Shown here: positions 45,521-57,569 of the stretch, in pieces
Position numbering within the stretch: position 1 is the first letter of the stretch
How the letters are laid out: the number at the start of each line of letters is the position of its first letter
NCBI RefSeq assembly: GCF_018873765.1
Contig: NC_057925.1
Location: forward strand, 12,907,568 to 12,971,567
From: Telopea speciosissima
Lineage: Eukaryota; Streptophyta; Magnoliopsida; Proteales; Proteaceae
Length of the DNA stretch: 64,000 nucleotides
Reading direction: 5' to 3'
Notes under the pieces: generated by a model
The model's database searches: none
The model's input: only the letters and a program-made list of their open reading frames with translations
Told to the model about the DNA's origin: nothing
Made by a program: the position numbers and the translations under genes

Positions 45521-47954
45521 TGCTAATTGTAAACTTTAATCTTCAAACAAGAATTAAAAAAAAAAAAAACGAGGAAACAAAGAGGAAACCCTTCCATAAG
45601 TCCAAGGGTCCATATATGGACTATTTTTGGATCTTCGTAGGTTGTAGACTTTTAATAAAATGTGATGTCGTTATCACCACATTATGTTTTGCCTTGGTAG
45701 ACTTTTTTTGTTTCTTAGGAAACTGGAGAAATTTGATGTCATTGCCCATGTCATGTGTAAGCTATATAAATAATTACTGTCAAGTGTAGAAGAAATAGAA
45801 AAAGACAAAACCTAGTTTGGTGGTCAACATCTGATTGGTTGAATTTCATGTTAAATCTTCCAGAAGGATTAGGCACGTGCCTTGCACATGCTTCCACAAA
45901 ATTAGGTAGTTTTTAGATTGATAAGAAAGGGTTTATAGGAGAGACTGTGAGCCTTACCCTTTTCAGGTGGAGATTATGCATGGTTCATGCATGGTATGAC
46001 CAAAGCTGGGCCTAGCTTCAATGCCATTGTTTGATTAGCTAGGTTTTGGGTAGGTTTAGGTATATAACTTTTGGTTTTGAGCTTTAATGAATCCAGTTTT
46101 AATATGCTAACTTAATTGTGGATTTGATTAAGCAAACAATCAGGTTTTTGTTTGTTAGAGGCCATAAGGTGTAGTTAATTGTAAGGAGTGTTTTGTTTGT
46201 ATAGGTAAAAATCATATGAAAGACAAATTTTCAAGTTACAATTGGAGAATGTAAGTCTCAATTGTTTGGTCCTTGTTATTCACATATTTCCTTCAGTATG
46301 ACCATCCTCTGACTAGAGCCACTAAATCTACAAGTTAAGAAAGGAAAATTGATGTGGATAAAATTGTAATTGTCTTGTTAATTGTAACAGTATAAAAGTA
46401 CAATTTATCGGTTCACATTATGGATAAGATTGGACATATTGTTCTAAGGTTGTCACATTGTATATTCTCTCAAGAGGAATTGGCATGAGAATATAGATGT
46501 GAACACTTATGTATGTTGAACATTGATCTGTTGAGATTCTTGAATGGTTCACCGCCAATTATGTTTGGTAACAGGAATCTTTGATAGCTGTTTTTTTCCA
46601 TACCTGAGAAGTACTTATTATTGCATCTGTGTGTTGCACGTTTGTGTTGTATCAATGGTTGATGTCTATTGATAGAACTAGTATATTAGTTCGCTTGACG
46701 TACAAGGTATGGATGGGAAGGGGGTGATGCTCAATATGGTTGCTACTATCCTCTTAGGGAGAATATCCAAGTAAGTTATCTGACTATTACTTGACTATAA
46801 CTGGTTGAGATCTAGGGCCCAATACTTGTTTTGTGAAGAGTTTGCAAAAAGATTTTATTTTAATAATTATAAAAATAAATATTATTTGAAAAGTGTATTC
46901 AAACCTTTTTGGGGCCAATCACTGGTCATGAAACTCATGTATTGATGTACAATAGATTAGAGTTTATGTCTATGATTTAATTTCATGTCTACAATGTCCA
47001 TTGTGGATGTTAATTATGTGTGCGCGGGGGGGGGGGGGGTTCTACCATTAGGAGTTTTCAAATTAGGCCATTGTAGAATTGTCCTTCTAGGCGATTAATG
47101 ATAATGTAATGACCACCCTTCAGGATCACAGTATCACACCACTTAGAAATAATGTGTATCATTAGATTGTAATTTTCTACACTGGGTTTGTTTAAAAGCT
47201 AAGCCTAAACCCTAATTGCACAAGAGAATAACATTTTTTTATTGAAGAGAAGGAACAAAGAGGCTCTTCATCTTCTTAATTGGGTAACAACTATTAGAGA
47301 AGGTGCAATCGAAACATGGGATCATCATCAAGCGTTGCATTCATTTGGAGGAACTAGTCACTTGTGAGTTCTAGTAATCTACTCTCCTAGCTAGTTACTG
47401 ATTTTGTTCATCATGTTCATAGGGTTGTTTTGCTCGAATTTTTATCCGACACCGTTAATGACTGCTCGCTTCTGTTCCGCCATCACCGAGCCTCTATAAA
47501 TGGGGGTGAAGTTGTTGGCCTCCACAGGAGATCAACAGACAGGGATTCCAAAGAGGAAAAGCTGGCCAACCAAGCATTCTCCTAGAACCAACGGAGCGCT
47601 ACAGAGACGAGAGGGAATAAAGGGTGGCCAACCGGGGAGGACCAAGCAGCCCATCACCTCCCAATGAACCATATGATATAGCCGGCGGGGGCACCTCACA
47701 ATCTAACAATATAGAGATATTACTCATATAGCACAGCTTAGGATCAAGTGATACAGCAGCCAATGGACCAGTCTTACTTCTTGGAAGGCCATAGTAGTGT
47801 TCAGAGGAACCCAATATAGGATCAAGCATAGCAACCTCCAAAGGGGCTTGGGTTACTACTTGAGTAACCAAACTATCAATTCACACAAAATTCACAGCAT
47901 GGGCTTATAAGGCTATAACACATACCCAGGCCCATGGATAGCACCATACGGTGG
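45521..47954. other. Intergenic, no gene recognised
   Basis: Moderately AT-rich. A G-run lies at 47025-47038. A CTATAAATGGGG TATA-like sequence sits near 47493, but no coding exon could be tied to it. ORFs at 45520-45789 and 47871-47599 show no domain. Confidence 0.5.
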
Positions 47955-48152
47955 GTTCAATTTGGATCCTCTGCTGCCGCCTGCTCATGTGGCCGGTATG
48001 TACCCTCACATAGGCAGGGTGTGGGCCCCACATGGATCCCACCCAGGCAGGGTGCTTAGGCAGTGGGTAGGGTGGTCATTTCGCTCCTGCCTGTGTGAGG
48101 CTGCATGCTGGCCGCACGGGCAGGTGGCAGCAGAGAAACCCGATCCCAGTGG
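47955..48152. mobile_element. Foldback MITE (F4)
   Basis: Left arm GGATCCTCTGCTGCCGCCTG and onward pairs with a right arm whose complement reads TCTCTGCTGCCACCTGCCCG. Arms are about 50-60 bp. Core GTGGGTAGGGTGGTCATTTC followed by GCTCC. Confidence 0.75.
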
Positions 48153-48427
48153 ATTTTGATCCTGACTTTCACAACTAAATTATATAAAATAAAAAAAAAT
48201 ACAAAATTAAAAATACAAAAAAAAAAAAAAAAGGAAACCGCCTAGAACCCCTTTAAAATAGGCTTAAAGAAGGAAATTAACAGACTAACAAAAAGAAGAC
48301 AGGCCCCGCATCAACAAAAGTGACAAAAACTTTGAAGTTACACCTAAACATAGTTAGTCACTGTATCAATTACATCAGTCTTCTCCGAATTCTCCTCAAC
48401 AGTTCATGAAAGATATTAGCTCAAATC

Positions 48428-48893
48428 CTAAAGTGTATTGGTTGCTACGATGATGACGATGGTAAGCTGGCGCCCAAGTGACAGGTTTATCGAATCTTCA
48501 ACCTGATCTTCCTTCAACTTCAATGGTTGGGAAGTCTTTGAGAACAAAGACAGCCCCAAGGTGATATCAACTTCTTCATCTATATCTTTCTGCTTATCAT
48601 TTTCCTGAAATCAAATATTTTTATGATTCAATAATTTATGGCAGAAGGTTTCATGTAAGGCCGTGCTTGCAATCATTGGATAAGGATTAGAGATACATAC
48701 TGTACACATTCATGTCCATCCAATGATTGAAAGCACGACCGTGCACATGCACGGCCGTGTATGAAAACTCTCCCCATAACTTGTTGAAGGATTTGAGAGA
48801 GAGAGTCTAACCTTAGTAGAACTGCCATCGCGAAGATCCTTGATGATTATGCATGGTTCTAATGTCCTCTCATATTGTTCCATTGAAACTTCT
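48428..48893 (-). pseudogene. Two orphan exons of an unrecognised host gene (3' end)
   Basis: Exon A 48893-48812 (acceptor TGATACAG, donor GTTAG) reads EVSMEQYERTLEPCIIIKDL and further. Exon B 48604-48428 (acceptor ATTTCAG) continues in phase with ENDKQKDIDEEVDITLGLSL and ends TNTL at TAG. Exon A is 82 nt with a one-base split codon at its start, and the A-B junction is phase 0, so the two splice cleanly to 85 residues. Two LxLxL-like segments (ITLGLSL, INLSLG) recall EAR repression motifs of plant transcription factors. No upstream exon or DNA-binding domain was found, so this may be a gene fragment or a gene whose 5' part I could not see. I do not recognise the family. Confidence 0.4.
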
Positions 48894-49448
48894 CTGTATC
48901 AAAGTGACAAGACAAAAGAATATATCTGATTATAAATAAAGGGGAAAAAAACCCTAAAAGAGGCATCTTGCCCTGCGCTCAAACAAAAGAAGGCGTGAAA
49001 TGACTACCTCACGCCCAAGAAATGTAAATATTCTGCGCTTCTTGATGTTTGGCTACATGCTCCCATTGGCTCCCATGCTAGTTCACGGGCCACACTGAAA
49101 GGCAGCAAACCCTCTCCCATAAGTAAATCTACAAGTATAGTATTCTTCTTGGGTGCATTGTCACCAAGTAGGTAAATTAACAAATTATAACCATACATTT
49201 TTTTACCCTATGTTTTATTCCCTAAAGTTATTTATTGCAGAGGTTAATCTTGTCATTTCACAAGGATAATGATAATATCTGAAAATAAGTCATTTTCCGA
49301 CTTATTTTGAAAACTCTTTTTTACCCATATCTAAAATAACATTTGATAATAAAACAAGGGCAAAAAAGTAAAATTATAATCGATAATCAAAATTTTCTCT
49401 AAATGCAGTACATGACATAAAAATATTTGTAGAAGTATTGCTAACTAG
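48894..49448. other. Flank of the orphan exons
   Basis: The 64-codon minus-strand ORF at 49198-49004 has no recognisable domain and no splice site obviously joining it to 48893. Confidence 0.45.
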
Positions 49449-49718
49449 TAGGGGTGTAAATGAATAGCCGAAATCCATTTCCGTATCCGTGTTCATATCC
49501 GTTTAGCATTATCCAAATTCGTCTGGAAGCTAAATGGATGCGGATACGGATAGGCTATAGCTATCCGAAAAACTATATTTACATATAAACGGATAAAATA
49601 TCCGATCCGTATCCTTGTCCGTATCCGTTTAGCACTATCCGAATCGGTCCGATAGCTAATCGGATGCGGATGCGGATATAGCACTATCCGAGTCGAATCC
49701 GATCCGTTTACAACCCTA
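49449..49718. mobile_element. hAT-type MITE
   Basis: Ends TAGGGGTGTAAATGAAT and CCGTTTACAACCCTA are inverted repeats. Flanks CTAACTAG (49441-49448) and CCAACTAG (49719-49726) are an 8-bp duplication with one change. Interior ATCCG-rich, like 38932-39369. Confidence 0.78.
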
Positions 49719-49739
49719 CCAACTAGGTTCCCTCATGTG

Positions 49740-51040
49740 GACATCTGCAAGCATAGTTGTTATCACCACAATCCGTAATGCTCCTTTTTTCTGCGGCTTA
49801 GAGAATTTCAAGAACTTGAAACCACTGTGCTACTTATGGAAGGTATTAAGAAGAATAATCATGATAATGATGAATAGGTAGATATATACCTTTTTGGAAA
49901 TCTCTTAAACACTCTTCAGGAGGGTTAATACTCTTACTTTCACAAGTGGTTGAAATAGTATCCAAGATTTTATGAACAGTTCTAGATAGGGGTGCAAGTT
50001 TGGCCCTGTTGGCCCCGGCTCGCCCTAAGTCCGAACAGGGCCTGGGCTGAGATATTTGGCCCTGAGGGCAGGTCAGGGCTGCAAATTTCTGGTCCTGAGT
50101 CAGGGTTGGGTCAGGGTTGAGGCCTTGGGCTAAGCCTGACCCAACCCGGTCCGACCCTGTTTTAAGTTATACTATAAAATATATATTGATATAATATATA
50201 TATTATAAATTTTAAACGTCACCCACATTTTGTTAAATAATATATTATATATGAAGACAATAAGTGATATAATACATTTTATTACAATGTAATTTTACAT
50301 AAAATTGATAATTTTCTCCCTAGCCCATGCAATTCCTTCCTCCTCCCCATGATCAGGGCCAATCAGGGTCAGCCCGGCCCGACCCTGAGGGGGTTGGATT
50401 TTTCTGGCCCTGAGTCAGGGTCGGGTCGGGCCTGGGCCTAGCTAAGGGGACTTAGGGTTGGGCAAGGGTTCGATAAAGTCCGGCCCAACCCAACCTTGTT
50501 GCAACCCTAGTTCTAGAACTCCAACCCCAGCTTCTAATATTTCTATCCTACAAGATCTGAGATGTCTTATCCCTTTAAAGGTCTTCTTAATCCATTTCCA
50601 TTCACAATCAAAATCACCAATTCTTCTCCTACCATCCCAACATCTTCTCAGAACCCCTTCACATAACTTCAAGGAGAATGGGCATCTAAAGAATAAATGA
50701 CACACATCCTCCATACTATTCCAACAAAAACAGTAAGAGGAAATGAGAAATTTTCTATGTTGAAGGAACTCCACAGTTGGAAGTATTTTGGAGAGAGCTC
50801 TTCAAACAATAAAACTATGGTGGGGAATATGGTTTGGGAACCAAATCACCTTATGCCAAGGAACCACTTTAGCCTTGGATCTCAAAAGCAGCCAAACTGA
50901 AAAAGAGGAAAATCGACCAGATTGAGCCTCCCTCTAAGAAATTATTAAGTCTCCACTACCTCGAGGTCTTTGAATCCTTGGATAGCTTCTCCGATTTCAG
51001 AGATGAGAACCGGACTTTAATGACAATGCAAAGCACCTTG
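49740..51040 (-). pseudogene. LINE ORF2 C-terminal fragment (zinc-finger region), split by a MITE
   Basis: Minus-strand frames give VVPWHKVIWFPNHIPHHSF-like sequence and then CFCWNSMEDVCHLFFRCPFS, the C..C...H..C zinc-finger region that follows LINE reverse transcriptase. It runs on to about 50517, where a MITE interrupts it, and continues weakly from 49980 to 49860 (ILDTISTTCESKSINPPEEC). Frame changes are present. No reverse transcriptase remains here. Confidence 0.65.
49987..50509. mobile_element. hAT-type MITE with perfect GTTCTAGA duplication
   Basis: GTTCTAGA at 49979-49986 and 50510-50517 brackets ends TAGGGGTGCAAG and TTGCAACCCTA (inverted). The interior is rich in GGGCC and GGTCAGGG words. 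Inserted in the LINE fragment. Confidence 0.88.
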
Positions 51041-51285
51041 CAAGGAATATTGTTTGGGTAAGATTTCTAGATCTCCCATTCGAATTTTTCGCATGAATAT
51101 TTTCTCTTCTCTTTGGCCAAAGCAAAAGGGAGACCAGTTGTTTACACCCCATTTGACCGAATTAATGGTTAGTCATGATTTCAACAAAAGAATTGGTCAG
51201 TTGAGTTTTTTTTTGCTTTGTAGTTCGCTTTTAATTAGTGAAATAAAGGTAATCTTCAATCTCAGACAATCTGTTGAACAGTGAT
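51041..51285. other. Unassigned
   Basis: Short ORF on the plus strand without recognisable domain; flank of the LINE fragment. Confidence 0.4.
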
Positions 51286-53890
51286 GGCCACTGAGAGGGG
51301 GGGTGAATCAAAGACTATAAAAACTTTTCCCTCAAACAGGTTCACCTCCTAGTTCACCTGTTGAGATCTTTAACAGTCACCACAACCACCCACACAGTCA
51401 CTGATACTGCTGCCAAGAACTGCTAAACCAAGTGTTGCCAAGAGCTGATACTATCACACAATATGGCACTCAACCACACACACTGCTGGCACATATGATC
51501 ACATACACACCCCAGCCTGACAGTCAAAGGCTCTACCAGGTGTGTACACCCATCCTGCAGAAAAACACTTCTAACCAAAGCAAACAAGCATCCACAACAC
51601 AGAGATATACGTGCTTCGGCAAGTTGCCTATGTGCACGGAGTAATGGTCACTTGGACCTCAGCATCTACTCATCACTAATTTTCTCAACATAAAACTGAG
51701 AGGCCGCACCCATGGCAGATGATGTTTTAGTCACACCTATGACTCAAGACATCTAACCTGCTTCTATCCCTAAGTATAGAAATAAGGGTGTTACCCTAAT
51801 GGTTTCCTAGCACCCACTAGTAACCAACACTATGTCCAGATGCAACTGGACAACTCAACAAAAATACATGGGCTTATATGAATGCCCTACAATGTCAAGC
51901 ACATCTAGCATAGGTCTCAACATGCATCCCTACTGCTAGCATATACAATGAATACCGAAATACAAAAATTACAAAGTCAAGAGATAGGAATTCTCACAAC
52001 CATGCAGTGTCTCTGATTCCTGGTATCCATAGATGGAGTCTGACAATTCTGGTTGCTCACTGGAATCTTCAACTTCTCCCAATTTGATGGAGAACTCGAA
52101 TCTTCAAGTGTGCTAAATCACTTATGCTCTGGAGTGGTTCCTGCCAGTGTGGGAAACCACTTTCTTCTTCCCTTCTCTTTTCTTTTCCTTCCTTTTCCTT
52201 TCTTTTCCTTCGTTTTCCTTTTCTCTTCTCTTTCTTTTCTTTTCCCCTTTCCTTTCTTCTTTCTTTCCTCCACCGAATCTGAGATGGAGATTTAAATTTC
52301 TTCCCCCCTTTTTTTACTTCTTTCTTTCTTCCTTCCTTCTTCTTGCTTTCTCCTTTCCCCTTTCTTTCTTGGCTGCAACCACGAAAAACAGGCTCTGGTT
52401 CTATGATTTCAGATCTTCAATGGCATCAAGGAAGGCTAGAGACATGAAATAGAGAGGGGGACTCAAACCATGAATGAGAAAATCAACTATTTAGAGCTGC
52501 AACCCAAAACAACCTTCTATTTCTTAAAAAATCAAAGCTTGAAAGAGAGAGAGAGAGAGAGATTCGATTCTTGGTTGCTTGTTTCTTCTAAAAAATGGAA
52601 AACCCCATTTTTTTTTTTTTCTTTTTCCTCTCTTCTCTTCTTTTCTTCTCTTTTTGCTCTCCAAGGTTCTATGGCTCTCTCTATGGAGAAGAAGACCACC
52701 TCTCTCTACTTTTAACAAGAGACCATGTAAAGGTCAAAATAGCCCTTTTTAGATGGGCCAATGGGATTTTCAAAAAGGGAATCTTTAATCTAGCATAGAT
52801 TAAAAAAACTTTCCAAAAGGTAGAGTGATTTGCACGGATTCCAAAGTGCTTTTTGAAGAGCCAATCAAAAGCTCTAGAAAGGAATCAAAGACTTTATACA
52901 ACCTTTTTCAAAAAGCCACTCATGACTCCCCTTTTTTAAATCTCTTTAACTTTTGATAATTTCAAAAAGACCCTTCTTGTTTCACTCAATTATATCATTG
53001 TAGACAGCACTTATATATATTTATAAAATAAACCCCTGAGACCAAAAATGAATCTGTAATGCTGGCCGAGAGCATGAGATGAAATCCAAAAAATTTCAAA
53101 TTTGCTTCTATTCTGCACACCCATACGAGAAAATTCATAACTCTCTCGTCTGACGTTGGCTTGACAAACCGTTTGAACCGATGGAAAGAAGACTCGACGA
53201 ATTAACTTTTTCATGTAGAATATTCCACCAAGTTCTGTCATTATACCCTCCAAAAATGCCGACGAATATGCTATTAGTGCGGAAACCTATGAAATCAACA
53301 TTCTTAATGCACCTAGCCTTCATCCAAGGCTGTTTAAGGCTTCCAAACACAGCACTGAACAATCTTATGCTGCCACATAATCCCCGGATGCTCCAACATC
53401 ATTGCCAACATGTCACATCACTATCAAAAAACCAAAATGCCCCTGTGAGCTGTGTCAACACTCCATAGACCTCTGTGATTGACTAAATCACCAACATACT
53501 ACCGGATGCTCTCTGTCACTTGTCTGGGCCATTTGTACTCTATAAAATTATATAAATGCCCCTGAATGCTGTCCATGCCTAAAATGATAGAAATGCCCCT
53601 GGATGCTATAACTGCACCAAGATGCATTTTGTTGACCACAACAACACACATGCACTGTGTTGACAACAATGGCAACCAACACATAGTCACTGCCATCTGC
53701 ACTATGTGTTCAACACGATCTCATCTGTTAGTTCTTTCATTCAATAATTTCATTTAGATTCATTCTTCATTTTCTGCAAAAAAGTCCTTGGAGCAATCAA
53801 GGCAAAGTGAAGAATCTGTCGTCATTTGTGAGAAGTCAGATCAAATTCATTTGGGCTTCAAAAGCTTTGGCACGCCTTGCATTCTCTGTG
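51286..53890 (+). repeat. LTR-like noncoding region
   Basis: Opens TGATGGCCACTGAGAGGGGG then GGTGAATCA, a start seen in LTRs of some plant retrotransposons. Contains many CACA/CTG-rich words, two long pyrimidine tracts and no gene. It lies just upstream of a Ty3 gag and may include that element's 5' LTR; ends not determined. Confidence 0.4.
52160..52271 (+). repeat. 112-nt polypyrimidine tract
   Basis: Only one purine (G at 52212) in 112 bases of C and T. A second tract lies at about 52610-52655. Confidence 0.9.
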
Positions 53891-53949
53891 TTTGCCAAGT
53901 GCGAGTGTAAACATTTTGACACACCCGATGGGACTACTTACTAAAGATC

Positions 53950-55530
53950 ATGGCGACCACAAGAAGTATGACAAGCATTCTTGAGGAAAAGGCTCAAGCA
54001 GTAGGTTCACCGTCTGGTTCATCAGAAACGATGAGTCCACCACCAGGTATGGTGGAGCCTCCGCATGGGTTGCAAGCAAACACTGGTTTGAATGAAGATG
54101 TTGCTAATCAAATCATGGTGGTTATGCAACAAATGGTTACATCTGTGAACCAGTCAAATTCTAACCAGCAAATGAGGCACGATCAGTTGATGTCCGTTAT
54201 CATGGCCTAAAACCAAATAGCCAACTGGAATCAATATACTAATGTGAATCATCAACCTTCATCTAGTCATGTATACAATTGTACAGATGGAGGAAATGTT
54301 TGGAGCAATATTGTAAAATTGGTGAACTTTGATGGACATTATAAAATCCCAAAGTTTGACAAGTTCTCAGGGGAGAATGCCATGTCAACAGTGGAACATA
54401 TTGCTCGATTTACAATGCAATATGGAAATTTAGGGGGAAATGATGTTTTGAAACTTCGTTTATTCCCTAATTCGCTGACTGGATCAGCATTTACATGGTA
54501 TTATAATTTGCCACCAAATTCTATTCAAAATTAGGGAGAAATGGAAGATAAATTCCATTCTCAATTTTATCATGTTGAACCCAAATGAGTCAAGCGCCAG
54601 AAGAGTCAGTTGAAAAATACATCAACAGGTTCAAAACCGTTAAATATAGGTGCATGTGCGACTCCTTTACAAGAAAGTGGGTATGCAAATATGGCCCTTA
54701 GTGGTTTACACTTTAAATTGAGAAAACGTTTTGCTGGTCAACAAGTTTTGGATCTTAGCCAGCTTATGGCTCAAACATCAAATTATGAGGTTTTTCTTAA
54801 ACAAGAAGAACAGAGACGGATTGCATCATCAAGGACATATTATATAAGGATTCAACTTATAATGTTAACTTGATGGGATCCAAGGATAAGAATTCAGTCA
54901 ATTATGTTGATTGTGAAATAAGTCTGGCTGAAATCGTTCAAGGCAAGCCTTATACTTGCAATGTTTTGGTTCAACCAATAGAACCATCAAAACCTCCTCT
55001 TCAAATGAAGGCTTTTGATAGTAACCGCAAATACACTTTTGACAACTAAAGCCGAATTAATCCTTTGATCATTTACTAAAGGATAAACATATTAAACTAT
55101 CCGAGGGGCATCAAATCCCTCTTGTAAATGATATCAAAGATAAACGATATTGTAGGTGACATAACACTTATTCACATTACACTAACAGTTGTGTTGTATT
55201 GCAAATGCCTTGCAGAAAGCAATTACTGATGGATGGTTGAAGTTTCTCGATAAAGGGAAAGGCGTGATGTTGGTAGATGAAAACCCTTTTCCGTCGATTA
55301 ATGTTGTTACTTCCGATTTAACAAAAATCTCGACCAGGCAACGACCAGCAACAATTAAGGGTCAGTCTTCTCGATCGACAACAATAATTGGAGGAAGAAG
55401 TTCAGCTCCAAGAAAGATATGTTCTCCAAGACCGACGACGGTCAATTCTATGAGAGTGACTCAAACAGAGAAAATGTTACGAGATGACAAAGGTAATATA
55501 ATTTCGGAAAGAAGGGTTGCAAAATGACAC
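53950..55530 (+). pseudogene. Ty3 retrotransposon gag (broken)
   Basis: Preceded by TTTTGACACACCCGATGGGAC, the sequence usual just before gag in plant Ty3 elements. MATTRSMTSILEEKAQAV opens a leader. The gag core reads IPKFDKFSGENAMSTVEHIARF (cut here: PKFDKFSGENAM, STVEHIARF), LRLFPNSLTGSAFTWYYNLP and EESVEKYINRFKTVKYRC. After 55140 a zinc-binding-like segment reads YCRWHNTYSHYTNSC, then LQKAITDGWLKFLDKGKGVM. In-frame stops occur at about 54208, 54532 and 54584. No protease or polymerase follows in the window. Confidence 0.75.
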
Positions 55531-56384
55531 TATAAGTACTGCCAATAATAAACATTGTGGTACTAAAAGTTCTGAGGAAGACCTTATAATAAGATCCATT
55601 ATCCATGTAGCTCACTCCATTTAATTGGGATAAGGCTTTGTTGAGTTGAGTTTTATGAGAAGATATATTAAAGCATTTTCTACATTCTTATTTATTTTGT
55701 TTTATTTTGACAAAATTAGGTACAAGAACTGAAATAAAAAAAACAACCCACCAGGATATTAATTGAACCACAACCAAAAGATATGCATGTAGTTCCTAAG
55801 ATCGATTTGTATCGGGCAGAATGGGGTACCTAACACCTTTCTCGGACAGTAACTAAACACGTACTCATCCCCTTAGTTCATCCATTCCTAAAAGGCTGTC
55901 TTAGAATTAACTTTACTTTAATAGGTCCTAGACCCCAAAGATCTAGGTGGCGACTCTTACGTGACATCCATTCCCCCTTCCTCCCAACGAAGGGTAGGGT
56001 GGAGGACCCATGGTGATAATGATCTCCCACCGTGGAAATCCCCATTGTCCTCACACTATGTAGTTACTACTACTCTTCTTTGTTGTCTTTTCTTTCTTAT
56101 GAGAGATGAGGAGTGCAACTGAGTTGTTAAAAAGGTGACCTCTAGAGCACAACTATCAGAGTTTGAGAGGCCTTGTACTTCACATCAGATGAGACATGTA
56201 ATCTTCAGAAAGTAGAGGTACTTGAAGCACAATTGAGCAATCACAATGAGACGTGTACCATGCTAGAGTCAGAGAAATGAGCATTGAGAGATCAGTTGGA
56301 TGAGCAATCTCACATACTCAGTAGGTTTGTTGAATAGCATGATGTACTAGATGCACTGAAGGTACAAATTGTAGATTGAACACA
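55531..56384. other. Downstream remnant of the Ty3 element, no gene recognised
   Basis: Contains scattered frames reading as a Glu/Leu-rich coiled-coil-like segment (about 56150-56380), but no domain can be named. Confidence 0.4.
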
Positions 56385-56575
56385 ATTCAGATCCTCTACG
56401 GCGCACTGCCTGTAGCGGCCTGAGCAGCATAGACTGGGCCGCACGTGTAATGACCGCCTTACCCTTGCCCAAACGCCTTACCCGAGCAGGGGTAAGGCGA
56501 TCATTACGCGTGTGGCCTAGTCTGCACCGCACAGGGCCTCTACAAGCAGCACACGACAGAAGATTTGGATCCAAA
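56385..56575. mobile_element. Foldback MITE (F5)
   Basis: Arms GCACTGCCTGTAGCGGCCTG and GCAGGCC-type partner at the right pair over about 70 bp. Core AATGACCGCCTTACCC on one side and GGGGTAAGGCGATCATTACG on the other. Left end has GATCCTCT; GGATCC lies at the right end. Confidence 0.75.
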
Positions 56576-57463
56576 TTTTCAATAGTGAGAGACATCAAGG
56601 GATGAGATATGCATTGGTATTGAAAAAAAATATTATATCTTTAAGGGACAACTGTCTATGTTTGAGAGTAGTTAGCCTAGTACCCCAACTGTGGTAGAGG
56701 TAACTTGAAGACACTAACCTCAAATTGTGGTTTGTTAAAGATCATCCACCATTAGCATTGATTCTATTACATAGCAGGGTGAGTCATCAAGGAAGGCAGA
56801 AACTAAAGTTGAAGCAAAAGCAAACACAGGAAAAGAGAAGGCACAGAGAGAGGAGAGAATTGATGGTTTAGTAAAGAGAGTGACCCAGGACCAAGTTAGG
56901 TTAGGTGAAAGGAGTTCACATGTTCAACCCCATAAGGCTAACTATGCAAGGTATAGACAAGATGCATGGCCAGGCAGGAATGGGGACAGAGATGGCTTCA
57001 GCCTAGTCATTCAGCAAAGACAAACAATTAGCCTCCAATTCATCAATGATGAATTTATACTCTTTTAACTATACTCTCAATCTCAAGTTTGTTTAAATAG
57101 ATTATGTAGTTACTTCTTGCACCTGCAACTCTTCTAATTAAAACTTTGCCACTTTTGTCTTTAATGCTTTAAACTCATATTCAAACCATTCAAAGTGATT
57201 ACGTGTGTGAAATTTTTCATTCAATTGATCTCTCAAGGTGGAAGTCTTTCTTTTCTCATTCTTGAGATCCTTTAAGGATGATAACAACTCTGCCTTAGAT
57301 TCCTCGTCATCAGAATTTGTATATATCAAGTCATCACTCTAGTGCCCTGCCTCATCTAAAACTACAAATGATGGTTAATATCTTTTGTATTTGGCTGGTT
57401 GTAAGACACATGGGTATACGAAACGACCATCGTGCCCCCATAAAAAAGCAGAATTTTTCGGGG
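56576..57463. other. Unassigned flank before the Tat-like element
   Basis: AT-rich; a minus-strand stretch at 57329-57138 reads as a Lys/Glu-rich helix typical of retrotransposon gag coiled coils, but no family can be named. Confidence 0.4.
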
Positions 57464-57569
57464 TGTGATACATCCAATATTCACCGGGCCAATCAACGAC
57501 CGCCACGTGTCACAGACGACCCGCCCCATAGCCAAGGGGAACGAACCGGAGTCCCAACACCACTCGGGG

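Noticed and set aside
49004-49198. 64-codon ORF as upstream exon of the orphan exons
   Set aside because: No suitable donor site or domain links it to the exon at 48893.
52053-52715. Phe/Leu/Ser-rich ORFs
   Set aside because: They are translations of pyrimidine tracts.
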